62,361 nt of DNA, taken from the NCBI GenBank assembly GCA_017474515.1, contig JAFVHN010000011.1, positions 1 to 62,361 on the forward strand. Direction: 5' to 3'. Positions 1 to 8,446 of this stretch are shown here, piece after piece (the first letter of the stretch is position 1; every line of letters starts with the position of its first letter). The notes under the pieces were generated by a model. It searched no databases and had not been told where the DNA came from. It worked only from the letters and a program-made list of their open reading frames with translations. Source of the stretch: Prevotella sp. (GTDB taxonomy: Bacteria; Bacteroidota; Bacteroidia; Bacteroidales; Bacteroidaceae). Made by a program: the position numbers and the translations under genes.

Positions 1-2071
1 GGGCGTCTGAGATGTCGAAATGAAGGAGGCAGAGCCCGTCGTGCCTCGGCAGGTTCAAGCTATAGGGCACCGTGGCACGGGGCTTGCACTCGGGGCTGAA
101 GGCACCCTGCATCACGGTGTCGCGGTTGTTGGTCAGCGTCCAGTGGAACGAAACGTTGTCCTTCAGGTCGAGGAAGTCGTAGCGGTTGGTGATGGTCATG
201 CTGGCGGCGGTGCCGTCGTAACGTAGTGAACCGACGAAGGCGCGGGCGTAGTTGTGTTGCAACTCGTAATAGTTGGGCAGGGGCGTGCGGTCGGCATAGA
301 GCAGTCCGTCGGTGCCCTTGTTGCCGTACATCTCGAAGCCGCCGTCGGGCGAGGTGAAGACGCGTTCCTCGTAACCATAGCGGCTGTTGAGCGTTTCGCG
401 GAACGGCATGCCCTGGTCGGCCCATTCCCATACGGCACCTCCGGCGATGCCCGGTGTGCGCTCAATGATTTCCCATTGCCGGTCGTGGTCTTCGAACGAA
501 ATGCCCAGCGTGTGGCAATATTCGGTAAATACGACCGGCCGGTCCAGGTGTTGGTAGAATCCGCCTATTTGCCCGGTCGTCGGATAATGGGGCGCATAAA
601 CGGGCGCGGCCGAGGGGAAGGGGGAGTCTCCCTGTTCCGAGGGCTCCACGAGGTTTTTCTCCCAGAAGCGGCGGAAATAGGAGCCCACCTGCGGGAAGCA
701 ATAGGGCCGCGAGGGGTCGAGGTCCCCCACGTATGAGCCCACCTCTATGCAGCTCTGCGTCAGCGGGTTCTCGTTTCCCACGCTCCACATAATCACCGAG
801 GGGTGAAGCTTGTCGCGCTGCACCGTGGCCAGTGCCCGCGCCATGAGAATTTCCTTGTAGGTGGTGTCCGACAGGTGTTTGTCGCCGAAGCCAAAGGGAA
901 CTTCGTCAACAATGTAGAAGCCCAGTGAATCGGCCAGTTCGAAGAACCGCGGCTCGCGAGGGTAATGCGACAAACGCAGGAAATTCACCGACGCCTCCTT
1001 CATCATGTGCATGTCCTTGAGCGTCAGGTCGTCGGAAATCACTTTCACCGTCCGCGGGTCGGTGCTATGGACGTTTACTCCACGAAGTTTCACGGGTTTT
1101 CCGTTCACCTTCAGCACATTGCCGTCTATGGTCACCTCGCGAATGCCGATTTTTCGGGTGACGGTCTGCAATGTCCGGCCCTTTTCCTTCACATGCACCC
1201 GTAGCGTGTAGAGGTAAGGCGTTTCGGCGGTCCATAGCCTGGGGTTGGCGATTTTTCCGCCGGTGGACACCACATTTCCCTGTGCATCAAGGATTTCGTA
1301 GCTGGTGGAGGTCTTGGGCGTGGCATTGGCAACTTCTGTCTTGACCGTCACCGTGCCGTCCATGCGCGTCGTCACCGTGAGGTCGGCGAGGTGGGTTCGT
1401 GGAACACTTAGCAACGTTACGTCGCGGAAGATGCCCATGGGTGCCCAGTCGTCGAAGCAGTCGAACTCGTAGCCTTTGAATTGCGAGTAAACGCGCATGG
1501 CCAGTTGTTGCGGCTCGCCTTTGAACGCCCGTTTTGTGAGGAAGGGGGTCAGGTCGAACTGGTGCGAGTTGTATGCTGACACCCATTTCCCGACGTATTG
1601 GTCGTTGAGCCAGAGGTCGTAGCCTCGCAACACGCCGTCGAAACGGATGAAGACCAGCTGGCCCTTCCAAGTCTCCGGAATGGTGAAAGATGTGCGATAA
1701 AAGCCTGTCAGTGAGTCGGGATAGTCGTAAGTGGGCTTGCTGAAAGGGCAAGCCTTTTCCGCCGGTGCGCCCGCTCCCGGGCTTTCCCAGCAACCCGGCA
1801 CGGCTATTCGGCCCCACGTTTCATCGGCTGGCGGCACCGCCGGGGTGTTCGTGATTCCTTTTGTCACCTTCAACAACCATTCACCGTGGAGGGTTTGCGC
1901 TTCGCTAAATGATAAATGAAAAATGAGAAATGATAAAGCGAGGAGGAACGTTTTCGCTTTGCTAAATGATAAATGAAAAATGATAAAGGATAAAGCGAGC
2001 GGACATTTTTGCGCTTCGCTCAATGATAAATGACAGATGGAAAATGATAAGGTTGGCGGAGTTTTTTTCAT
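1..2071 (-). CDS. Glycoside hydrolase family 2 (beta-galactosidase type), 3' end outside window
   Basis: The visible 690 residues cover the sugar-binding jelly-roll, the Ig-like sandwich and most of the TIM barrel of a GH2 enzyme. The acid/base motif WSVGNEN places its Glu at about residue 434, and TEYCH supplies the nucleophile Glu at about 517; the spacing is normal for GH2. The family hydrolyses terminal beta-galactosides and relatives; the exact substrate cannot be read here, but beta-galactosidase fits a pectin or arabinogalactan diet given the GH43 genes upstream. The only in-frame ATG ahead of the conserved fold is at 2071. From there the first 64 codons are three copies of a 57-bp tandem repeat giving LSF..FHLSFSEAQ units, the last one ending in a plausible signal-peptidase site (SEAQ). 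Periplasmic or exported location is inferred. The gene continues past position 1. Confidence 0.9.
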   Translation of the reverse strand, partial: MKKTPPTLSFSICHLSLSEAQKCPLALSFIIFHLSFSKAKTFLLALSFLIFHLSFSEAQTLHGEWLLKVTKGITNTPAVPPADETWGRIAVPGCWESPGAGAPAEKACPFSKPTYDYPDSLTGFYRTSFTIPETWKGQLVFIRFDGVLRGYDLWLNDQYVGKWVSAYNSHQFDLTPFLTKRAFKGEPQQLAMRVYSQFKGYEFDCFDDWAPMGIFRDVTLLSVPRTHLADLTVTTRMDGTVTVKTEVANATPKTSTSYEILDAQGNVVSTGGKIANPRLWTAETPYLYTLRVHVKEKGRTLQTVTRKIGIREVTIDGNVLKVNGKPVKLRGVNVHSTDPRTVKVISDDLTLKDMHMMKEASVNFLRLSHYPREPRFFELADSLGFYIVDEVPFGFGDKHLSDTTYKEILMARALATVQRDKLHPSVIMWSVGNENPLTQSCIEVGSYVGDLDPSRPYCFPQVGSYFRRFWEKNLVEPSEQGDSPFPSAAPVYAPHYPTTGQIGGFYQHLDRPVVFTEYCHTLGISFEDHDRQWEIIERTPGIAGGAVWEWADQGMPFRETLNSRYGYEERVFTSPDGGFEMYGNKGTDGLLYADRTPLPNYYELQHNYARAFVGSLRYDGTAASMTITNRYDFLDLKDNVSFHWTLTNNRDTVMQGAFSPECKPRATVPYSLNLPRHDGLCLLHFDISDA
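1880..2050 (-). repeat. Three tandem 57-bp repeats inside the GH2 start region
   Basis: Three successive 57-bp units (2050-1994, 1993-1937, 1936-1880) share the core TTCGCTAAATGATAAATGA on the plus strand. Read on the minus strand they encode three related 19-residue hydrophobic segments of the GH2 protein. The same core occurs outside genes at 37424-37450 and 61872-61905, so the unit is a dispersed repeat rather than a gene-specific sequence. Confidence 0.8.
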
Positions 2072-2136
2072 GTTATTCGGGTTTTTCGGGGAGATATCCT
2101 CTTTTCCCCAAAGGGGGGAGAGGCTTGGCCGTGCGA

Positions 2137-2166
2137 CACCCCCTCCCCTCGGGAGGGGAAGGGGTG
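2137..2166. repeat. GC-rich hairpin after the DUF362 gene
   Basis: CACCCCCTCCCCTC and GAGGGGAAGGGGTG form a 14-bp stem with one mismatch, five bases beyond the stop codon of the propeller-DUF362 gene. A T-rich tract follows it only on the plus strand, so it is not a textbook terminator for the minus-strand gene; it may stabilise the 3' end of that mRNA. Confidence 0.4.
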
Positions 2167-2171
2167 GGCTT

Positions 2172-4310
2172 TTATTTCTCTATCTTCTTGTAAACCAGGT
2201 CAATCTTTTTATATTGATGGTCGTCGTTCCAATGCTCAAAGAGGCCGAGGGGACTTTCCAACGGCTTCCCCTCCTGCTTGTATTGTGTGCCGCTGGGCGC
2301 ATTGGGCAGGCTGGCCGCTTCGCGCAGGTATTCGTCACAATAGTTCAGACTTCCGAACTCCGGCCACTCGCCAATGATGATGTCCATGCCCACGGCATCG
2401 CAGGCCACTTCGTCCTGTGCCACGATGAGCGAGCAAGCCCAGTCGCCGTTGAAAGGTTCCTTCATCCACTTGGGATTGGGCGCGCCGTTCACATCGCGCG
2501 AGCCGTAGGTGCCGTCGATGATGTAGAGCAACGCCTTCTGCCCCATGTCTTTGTGGCTCATCCAGTCCACGAAAGTCTTGTAGCCGGGCGTGCCGTGCCG
2601 CTTGTCCTGGCTCACGTTGTTGTGCGCATTTTGCCGCCATAGCAGGTTGATGTCGGTGGCGCCGTACCAGTTCTTGGCGGTCAGCGTGACGCCGGGGCCG
2701 GAGTGCGTCTTGAGCAGGGCCGAGTTGATGAGGTAGTCGGCATCGACCACGCACTTGGCCAGTCCGCGGGCCATCTTGCCGTTATCTACCGAATAAACAA
2801 TCTGTTCGGGGTAATACTCGCACTTTTCGCGCCCGTCGCCGCCGATGTTGTCAATCATGCGCACCAGTGGGAACTCGCGGTGCACCTTGTTATAAATGCT
2901 GTCGGTGATGGCGCGGCTGGGCTCGCAAAGGATGATGTCCTGCTGTCGCACGCCGCCGTCGCACACCAGTGAGCGCACCAGGGCCAGCGTGACGAAGGGC
3001 GACGAGTTGAGCTCTATCGTGTCGCGGTGCGTAATGGCGTTGTTCATGTTCAGTTTCACGGCGATGCTTTCCCCTTTCTTGTAGCCTCGGTTGCCGCGCC
3101 CGTGGGTTTTGTTGAAGTGCCTGAACAGGGCCTGCCACGCCTTTCGCGTCGTCTTTTCGCCCGTCAGCGTCGTCACCGCCTCGCGTATCATGGCATCGGC
3201 TTTCTGCTGGTCGTTCCAGCGGTCTTCCACCCACAGGCCGTGGTGCCCGTCCCATTTTGCCACGCCCGGCGCGTGAACCCAGGCCACTCGTCCGGGGTGA
3301 ATGCCGCGCCCCTCGCCAACGGGCTGGTTGGGACCTGCGAAGAGCTTCGGCCTCTGGGCGTTGAACTCGCCGAAGAACATGCGGTCGCGGTTCACCGGCT
3401 CGCCGAGCAGCTGGATGGTGGTGGAAGGTCCCAGGTCGGGGTCTTTCCACGCCCTCAGCTGCCACACCAGCTTGCCCGTCTTGTCTATTTCAATGGCCTG
3501 CACGGGGGCGTTTGCCGTGTCCATCGGCTCCTTGTTCCATTCGTTGTACCAGTTGTTGATGAGGTGCCCGCCATCTTTCAGGCGCACCGTTTTCTGCGGT
3601 TGCGTCACCCCGTAGTCCGTGGTGTTCAGCTCCCAGACGGTCTGTCCCTGGCGGTTGATTTCCTGAATCTTACCTTTTCGCCCCGTGATGAGCAGGTTGC
3701 CGGTCTTGGCCATTTCCTGCACGCTCCATGGCAGGAAGCCTTCCCAGCGGTCCACTTCGCGGCCCTCGCTCGTAAATTCGTGAATGCAGCCCATGGCCAT
3801 GTTTGCCACCAACAGGGTGCCGCGGCTGGAGAGGCGCGCATTGCGGAACTGCCCGTGTACAGAGCCTTTTTCGTTGGTGGGCAACTCAAACTCGCGCACA
3901 ATCCGGCACTCGGGAATTTTCATCACCACCGCCTTCGCCGGCCGCCCGTTTTGCACAAACACCACATGCTCCCTGCCGATGGGCTGTATGGTGTGGATTT
4001 CCGTTCCCTCGGGGGCGGCATAGCTCCACAAGGTCTCGCTGGCCTGCGTCACCTCGGCCACTCCGTACTGGTGGGCCACCAGGATGTGGCCGTCGGACAT
4101 GAGCACGGCATCGCTGATTTCGCCGCGCTTCAGCCGGTCGTCGTAGCTCCACGTCACCTGCCCGTCTTTCACCATGAACATTCGCCGCTGCTTGCTTTGC
4201 CCGGCATAGAAGAAGTCGTGGCGGGCCAGCGCCTCGTCCACCTTTTCCTGGGCCGTAAGCGGAAGGACGGCGCAGGCAAGGGCCGCCATGAAGACAATAC
4301 GTTTCCTCAT
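2172..4310 (-). CDS. Secreted PQQ-type beta-propeller fused to DUF362 domain
   Basis: The protein (712 aa) starts with a clear signal peptide, MRKRIVFMAALACAVLPLTAQ; an alternative ATG four codons earlier (4322) is equally possible. Residues of about 25-370 contain repeated blades of the type GKIQEINRQGQTVWELN, as in PQQ-like or arylsulfotransferase-type propellers. Residues of about 400-660 match DUF362 (PF04015-like), with LLKTHSGPGVTLTAKNWYG as the hallmark. DUF362 often occurs with iron-sulfur domains, but no ferredoxin-type CxxCxxC motif is visible. The function is unknown; an extracytoplasmic role follows from the signal peptide. It lies 100 bp upstream of the GH2 gene, with its own promoter at 4429. 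Confidence 0.8.
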   Translation of the reverse strand: MRKRIVFMAALACAVLPLTAQEKVDEALARHDFFYAGQSKQRRMFMVKDGQVTWSYDDRLKRGEISDAVLMSDGHILVAHQYGVAEVTQASETLWSYAAPEGTEIHTIQPIGREHVVFVQNGRPAKAVVMKIPECRIVREFELPTNEKGSVHGQFRNARLSSRGTLLVANMAMGCIHEFTSEGREVDRWEGFLPWSVQEMAKTGNLLITGRKGKIQEINRQGQTVWELNTTDYGVTQPQKTVRLKDGGHLINNWYNEWNKEPMDTANAPVQAIEIDKTGKLVWQLRAWKDPDLGPSTTIQLLGEPVNRDRMFFGEFNAQRPKLFAGPNQPVGEGRGIHPGRVAWVHAPGVAKWDGHHGLWVEDRWNDQQKADAMIREAVTTLTGEKTTRKAWQALFRHFNKTHGRGNRGYKKGESIAVKLNMNNAITHRDTIELNSSPFVTLALVRSLVCDGGVRQQDIILCEPSRAITDSIYNKVHREFPLVRMIDNIGGDGREKCEYYPEQIVYSVDNGKMARGLAKCVVDADYLINSALLKTHSGPGVTLTAKNWYGATDINLLWRQNAHNNVSQDKRHGTPGYKTFVDWMSHKDMGQKALLYIIDGTYGSRDVNGAPNPKWMKEPFNGDWACSLIVAQDEVACDAVGMDIIIGEWPEFGSLNYCDEYLREAASLPNAPSGTQYKQEGKPLESPLGLFEHWNDDHQYKKIDLVYKKIEK

Positions 4311-4428
4311 TTCACTTTTCATTTTTTGTTTTGCTTTTTCGTAGATTGCTTGTTTCGTAAGATAGGTTGTTCGGGTGTTTGGCCATTCTCCAAACGACCA
4401 AACAACCGATTTTCTTCGTTTCCAGTTG

Positions 4429-4436
4429 CAAAGATA
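4429..4436 (-). promoter_or_regulatory. Promoter -7 box (TATCTTTG) for the DUF362 gene
   Basis: A perfect Bacteroidota -7 consensus TATCTTTG reads on the minus strand about 120 bp upstream of the start at 4310. The leader would be about 110 nt. The -33 element is less clear. Confidence 0.5.
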
Positions 4437-4611
4437 AGGAGAAAATCCGAAACCAGGGTTCAAAAACCGGGAAAAATAACGATGATTCTTTTATTTCCAA
4501 CCGTTCGGCCTGTGATACCCCCCTTTTTGCCTTTAATACCTATTTATATTATTCAAGCGTGGCAGGTCCTCTTTTCTCTACTTTGCGGGGGATAGCGGAC
4601 GGGATAAAATT

Positions 4612-4818
4612 GGTAAAAAATCTTGACAAAACACCTTGTTTTACGGGCGTTTTTGTAAGTCTTTGGATATCAGTGGTTTGCAAATCAGCATTGCTTTGCC
4701 CGCAAATTTCAGGGAGAAATCTTGAAGATTGAGGGGAGAGATCTTGAAGATTTCTCCCCGAGATTTGCGGTCAAACCTTTTTGAGAGAGCAAATGTCTTT
4801 GAAAAATCTTGACAAAAA
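4612..4818 (+). repeat. Dispersed ~205-bp structured repeat, copy 1
   Basis: Both edges carry AAAAATCTTGACAAAA. The middle holds an inverted repeat in which GGGAGAAATCTTGAAGAT (4712-4729) can pair with ATCTTGAAGATTTCTCCCC (4741-4759), flanked by outer arms GCAAATTTC and GAGATTTGC. Four more copies with the same layout occur in this window. It fills most of the gene-free stretch 4437-4920, in which I see no gene. Confidence 0.8.
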
Positions 4819-4920
4819 TTGCCGACACTCTCTTGTTCATCAAAAAGACTGGTTTGGAATAAATGGGAACGGTTTTTATCCGTCATGGAGGAGACGATTA
4901 TTGCGCGTTTTGGGGAGGAT

Positions 4921-5427
4921 TTAATTCTCTCCCGTGGCTTGTTTCATCCCTTCCAAAAACTGTTGTTGGAGTTGTTGGGCGAGGGGGTTGTCGGGGTTGA
5001 TTTTCAGGGCTTTCTCATAGTTTTGGAGCACGTCGAGGTAGTATTTCGGCCCGTTGCGCGTGGGGTCCTGCACGATGCGCACCATGTAGAGGAATCCTCG
5101 CAGGGTGCAGATGTCGGAGAGGTCGGCGCCCTTGGTTTTTTCCAGCTGGGCGATGGTTTGGCCGGCCTCTGCCAGCAGGCGTTCGGTGTGAGCGTCGTGA
5201 GGGTTCATCACGCAGTAATTGAGGCTTTGCAGGGCGGCCTGGTACTTGGGCTGAATGCTGTCGGGGTACATGGCTTCCACACGCCTCAGACGGGCGATGT
5301 CGTCGAGGAGCGAGTGTGTGTCTTGCGCCGACAAAGGTGAAAGGCTGAGAAGCTGGAAAAGTGAAAACGCAAGCAAGAACTTGATGTTTGAAAACGTGAA
5401 CCGATGATTAGAAATTTGAGATTTCAT
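4921..5427 (-). CDS. Small secreted helical-repeat (TPR-like) protein
   Basis: This 168-aa protein begins MKSQISNHRF and has a long hydrophobic signal segment ending at SLSPLSAQ. The mature part is helical and its end, YLDVLQNYEKALKINPDNPLAQ, is a typical tetratricopeptide repeat. The start at 5427 overlaps the last 20 bases of the TonB-dependent receptor gene, which suggests translational coupling. It probably acts in the periplasm beside the receptor, as a scaffold or partner protein; that role is inferred from position only. No catalytic motif is visible. Confidence 0.75.
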   Translation of the reverse strand: MKSQISNHRFTFSNIKFLLAFSLFQLLSLSPLSAQDTHSLLDDIARLRRVEAMYPDSIQPKYQAALQSLNYCVMNPHDAHTERLLAEAGQTIAQLEKTKGADLSDICTLRGFLYMVRIVQDPTRNGPKYYLDVLQNYEKALKINPDNPLAQQLQQQFLEGMKQATGEN

Positions 5428-7453
5428 ACGCTTTGTTATTTTTAAGTGAAACAAATATTCCGATGTAGAAAAAACGGTCGCGCGAGGCGGTGATGGGTGT
5501 GCCGTCGGCGTTATGGCCGAAGATGTTGGTGCGGCCGAGGATGTTGTTGAGCGAAGTATAGACAATGACTTTCGGGCTGACCAGCAGGGTGACGTTGGCA
5601 TCGAGGCTGTTGTAGTGGGGCGTGGCGTCAGGATTCTTGCGCCCGCTGGCATACGTGTTGCTGATGCCTATGATGGTCTTCCCGAAATTGTACTTTGCCG
5701 TCACTCTGAGGTTGTGGCGCGAGGCATAGTGGGGCATGCGCGGCTCGGTGTAGTCGAGATAAAGGCGCTCGGCATCGTTGAAGGAATAAGAAACGGTGGT
5801 GGTGAGCCTCTTGACGATAGTGTGGTTTTCGAGGAACAGGTCGAAACCGCGGCTTGTGCCGTAGCCTCCGTCGGTGCACGTCTCGCCCTGCATCAGCGGC
5901 AGGTGGCGGTATTTCTTGTAATAAGGCTCTATGCGCAACAGGGTGCCCTCCGCGGCGTACTGCATGCTGAGGATGGCATGCGTGGCGGTGGCCTGTGGCA
6001 GATGGTTGCCGCGGACGATGAGGTCGTCATCGGCCGTCTGGCTGTATTGTCCGAGAAGGGCCGAGAATTGCAGGCGTTTGTTGGGAACATAGCTGAGCGT
6101 GGTGCGCGGCATTATCAGCCATTCGTGGCCGCAACTCTCATGCTCTGCCCTGGCCGAAAGATTGAGGAATAGCCGTGGCACCAGGCGCATCTGGGCATCG
6201 GCATGAGCGGCCAGCAGGTGGTAAGCCAGGTTGTAGCGGGCAACGTCGTAGCGCATGGTGCTGTTGCGGAAATAGCCTTCTGCGCCCGCCGACATCTTCA
6301 ATATTGGGGAAAACACCTTGCGAGCCTCTGCTTTCAAGTGGATTTCACCGCGGAAGTTATAATAGTGGTCGCCTGTTGTCTGGGCATCGTCAACATCCTT
6401 GAAGAGAGCCGAGTGGGCGATGCCCGCAAACAGGTTCCAGCCGTGCGCCATGCTGGTTTTGAGCGTGGCGTTGGCGTAGGTGCTGTGCTCCGAGAGCGAC
6501 AAATGGCGTTCGCCGATGTGCTGTCCCAACGTGGTAAAGTCATAGCCAACGTAGGTTTTCAGCACGCTGGCCGCCGACAGGTCGGCCTTGTATTGCGCCT
6601 CGCCCGACAACTTGCTGTAAGGTCGCGTCCAGTCGTAGCGGTCGGGGAAAAGGGCATCGTAGGCGCCCATGCTGGTATAGACGCCGTTGAACGAGAGGCT
6701 GCTGCGGTCGAAGGCCTTTGTGCCGCCCACGTTCCAATCGACCAGCGACGCGCTGATGCCCATCTTGTCGGCCGTGGCCACGTCGGTGGTTTCCATTGGC
6801 AGCACGGCCGAGAGGGCCTGCCCAAATTCTCCGCCGTAACCGCCCAACGAGAAGTTGATGCCCTTGAAGAGGAATGGCGAAAAGCGTCCGCGCGAGGCAC
6901 TGCCCTGTGCGGCGGTGGTATAGGGAACCATGACGTGCATGCCGTTGACAAACGTCTGGCACTCACTGTCGTCGCCGCCGCGCACATACAACTTTCCGTC
7001 CTCGCCGACTTTTTGCGTGCCGGGCAATGTTTGCAAGGCGGCCACGATGTCGCCGCACGAGTTGCCCGCCATTACCACGTCGAGGGCGTCCATGGTCTTG
7101 AAGTTGTCGCTCCGTCCGAAGCTGTAGGTGCTGGCCGTCACCACCACCTCGTCGATGGCCGTCGCCCGTTCGTGCATGCGGACCACCAGTCCGGTGGGCT
7201 TCGTGATGGTCGTCACCGTGTCGTCGAAGCCCATCATCATGACGCGGAGTGTCAGCTCCCCCGTCTGGCTGGTTGTAAATTCAAACCTGCCGAGCGAGTC
7301 GGTGAGGCATCCGTCGAGCGTACCAATAATAAAAACATTTGCTCCGGCCAGGGGTTCGCGACCGTCGGTCACCATGCCCTGCACGGTGGTTTGTGCGGCA
7401 ACGCAAAGGGCTGCCGTCAACATTGTGATAAGGGTTGCAATTCGATTTTTCAT
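5408..7453 (-). CDS. TonB-dependent outer membrane receptor with carboxypeptidase-regulatory-like N-domain
   Basis: The 681-aa protein has a signal peptide (MKNRIATLITMLTAALCVAAQ), an N-terminal domain of the CarboxypepD_reg-like type (VQGMVTDGREPLAGANV), a TonB-box-like stretch EVVVTAS, a plug domain (LQTLPGTQKVGEDGKLYVRGG) and a beta-barrel ending in aromatic F. It is shorter than SusC proteins and has no SusD partner, so it is more like a classic siderophore, metal or small-ligand receptor. The ligand is unknown. ATG 7453 was chosen because it begins the signal peptide; the promoter box at 7458-7465 makes the longer upstream reading impossible. The TPR-like gene overlaps its 3' end. Confidence 0.9.
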   Translation of the reverse strand: MKNRIATLITMLTAALCVAAQTTVQGMVTDGREPLAGANVFIIGTLDGCLTDSLGRFEFTTSQTGELTLRVMMMGFDDTVTTITKPTGLVVRMHERATAIDEVVVTASTYSFGRSDNFKTMDALDVVMAGNSCGDIVAALQTLPGTQKVGEDGKLYVRGGDDSECQTFVNGMHVMVPYTTAAQGSASRGRFSPFLFKGINFSLGGYGGEFGQALSAVLPMETTDVATADKMGISASLVDWNVGGTKAFDRSSLSFNGVYTSMGAYDALFPDRYDWTRPYSKLSGEAQYKADLSAASVLKTYVGYDFTTLGQHIGERHLSLSEHSTYANATLKTSMAHGWNLFAGIAHSALFKDVDDAQTTGDHYYNFRGEIHLKAEARKVFSPILKMSAGAEGYFRNSTMRYDVARYNLAYHLLAAHADAQMRLVPRLFLNLSARAEHESCGHEWLIMPRTTLSYVPNKRLQFSALLGQYSQTADDDLIVRGNHLPQATATHAILSMQYAAEGTLLRIEPYYKKYRHLPLMQGETCTDGGYGTSRGFDLFLENHTIVKRLTTTVSYSFNDAERLYLDYTEPRMPHYASRHNLRVTAKYNFGKTIIGISNTYASGRKNPDATPHYNSLDANVTLLVSPKVIVYTSLNNILGRTNIFGHNADGTPITASRDRFFYIGIFVSLKNNKAYEISNF

Positions 7454-7457
7454 GCCG

Positions 7458-7465
7458 CAAAGATA
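7458..7465 (-). promoter_or_regulatory. Promoter -7 box four bases from the receptor start codon
   Basis: TATCTTTG on the minus strand is followed by CGGC and then the ATG at 7453. Transcription starting the usual few bases after the -7 box would give an almost leaderless mRNA. Just upstream, TCCCGC and GCGGGA (7480-7485 and 7493-7498) form an inverted repeat around the position expected for an activator or repressor; the neighbouring LytTR regulator is the natural candidate, by inference. Confidence 0.5.
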
Positions 7466-7565
7466 GGCATGAAAAACCATCCCGCCAAATTTGCGGGACA
7501 CACGGCTAAAATCGCTGACAATCAACTATGTCGGCGGACGAATGACTAAGAAAAAGGACCGTTGA

Positions 7566-8402
7566 CTAAGCGATGAACGAGCGGAGTTTGGGCACATAGG
7601 TGCGCGACACGGGCACCTCCGTAGAGCATGTCCCCAGCTTCAACCGGTAGCCGTTGGAATTGCCTTGGGCCGACGTGATGTTGTTCAAGTTGACCACAAA
7701 TGAACGATGGCATTGGAAGATGTTGCCGTAGGGTTGCAGGTCGTCGAGCACCGCCGTCAGCGTGGTGTGCAAATCGGCGGTTTGCACCTTTCCGTCTTTC
7801 ATAAAGCATACCGACACATTGTTCTTCTGCGCCTCTATGTAGAGCAGGTCGTTGATGGGCAGTTGCAGGTTGTCGCCCCGCACCGACGTGTCGCGAAGGG
7901 TCACCACGACGTCAGCCTGTTCCTCGGTCGTCTTGTCGAGCAGCGTTTCCAACTGGCCCCGCAGGTAGCGGTGGTAGTTCAGGGCCACGGAGAAAACGGT
8001 GACGACGATGCCGATAATCAGTGTCCAATAGAGGAACACCAGGCACAGCACGGGCGTGAAGGGCCAGTGGAACACATAAGAGAAAACGAAAAAGTTGACA
8101 ATGCCTATGAAAAGGACCATGACCAGCACCGCCAGCACCTCTTGCCATACGCGCCAGGTGCCGTCGTCACTAACCATGGAATGTCGGTAGATTGGTTTCA
8201 TGACAAAGCCGTACAGATAGCAGCAGGCAAGTGTCACGGCGCCGAACAATAGCGACACCAGGAACTTGTTGCCACTATAGTTGCTGAAGCCGAAAGGTTG
8301 TAGCAGGAAGAGAATGAGAAACACGATGGCGCTATAGAGAGCACAGTCCCTGAGCCGGCGGCTGTCTTTTGGAAACGGATATTTGCGAGTTAAGAATGAC
8401 AT
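7566..8402 (-). CDS. Membrane-anchored LytTR-family transcription regulator
   Basis: The 278-aa protein carries four predicted membrane helices in residues of about 20-150 (for example SAIVFLILFLLQPFGF and PVLCLVFLYWTLIIGIVV). A LytTR DNA-binding domain occupies about 175-278, with LLYIEAQKNNVSVCF, CHRSFVVNLNNI and VPVSRTYVPKLRSFI. No receiver or kinase domain is present, so the membrane part must sense or anchor directly. LytTR proteins bind direct repeats near promoters. The gene stands 112 bp upstream of the TonB receptor on the same strand and is likely its regulator; this is inference from position. Confidence 0.88.
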   Translation of the reverse strand: MSFLTRKYPFPKDSRRLRDCALYSAIVFLILFLLQPFGFSNYSGNKFLVSLLFGAVTLACCYLYGFVMKPIYRHSMVSDDGTWRVWQEVLAVLVMVLFIGIVNFFVFSYVFHWPFTPVLCLVFLYWTLIIGIVVTVFSVALNYHRYLRGQLETLLDKTTEEQADVVVTLRDTSVRGDNLQLPINDLLYIEAQKNNVSVCFMKDGKVQTADLHTTLTAVLDDLQPYGNIFQCHRSFVVNLNNITSAQGNSNGYRLKLGTCSTEVPVSRTYVPKLRSFIA

Positions 8403-8446
8403 CGTTGTTCTATTTTTAGGTCCAAAAGTCCACTTCCCACCCCTTT

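Noticed and set aside
4641-4886. An 81-codon frame on the minus strand in the intergenic region
   Set aside because: It lies within the dispersed repeat copy 1, whose other copies do not keep the frame.
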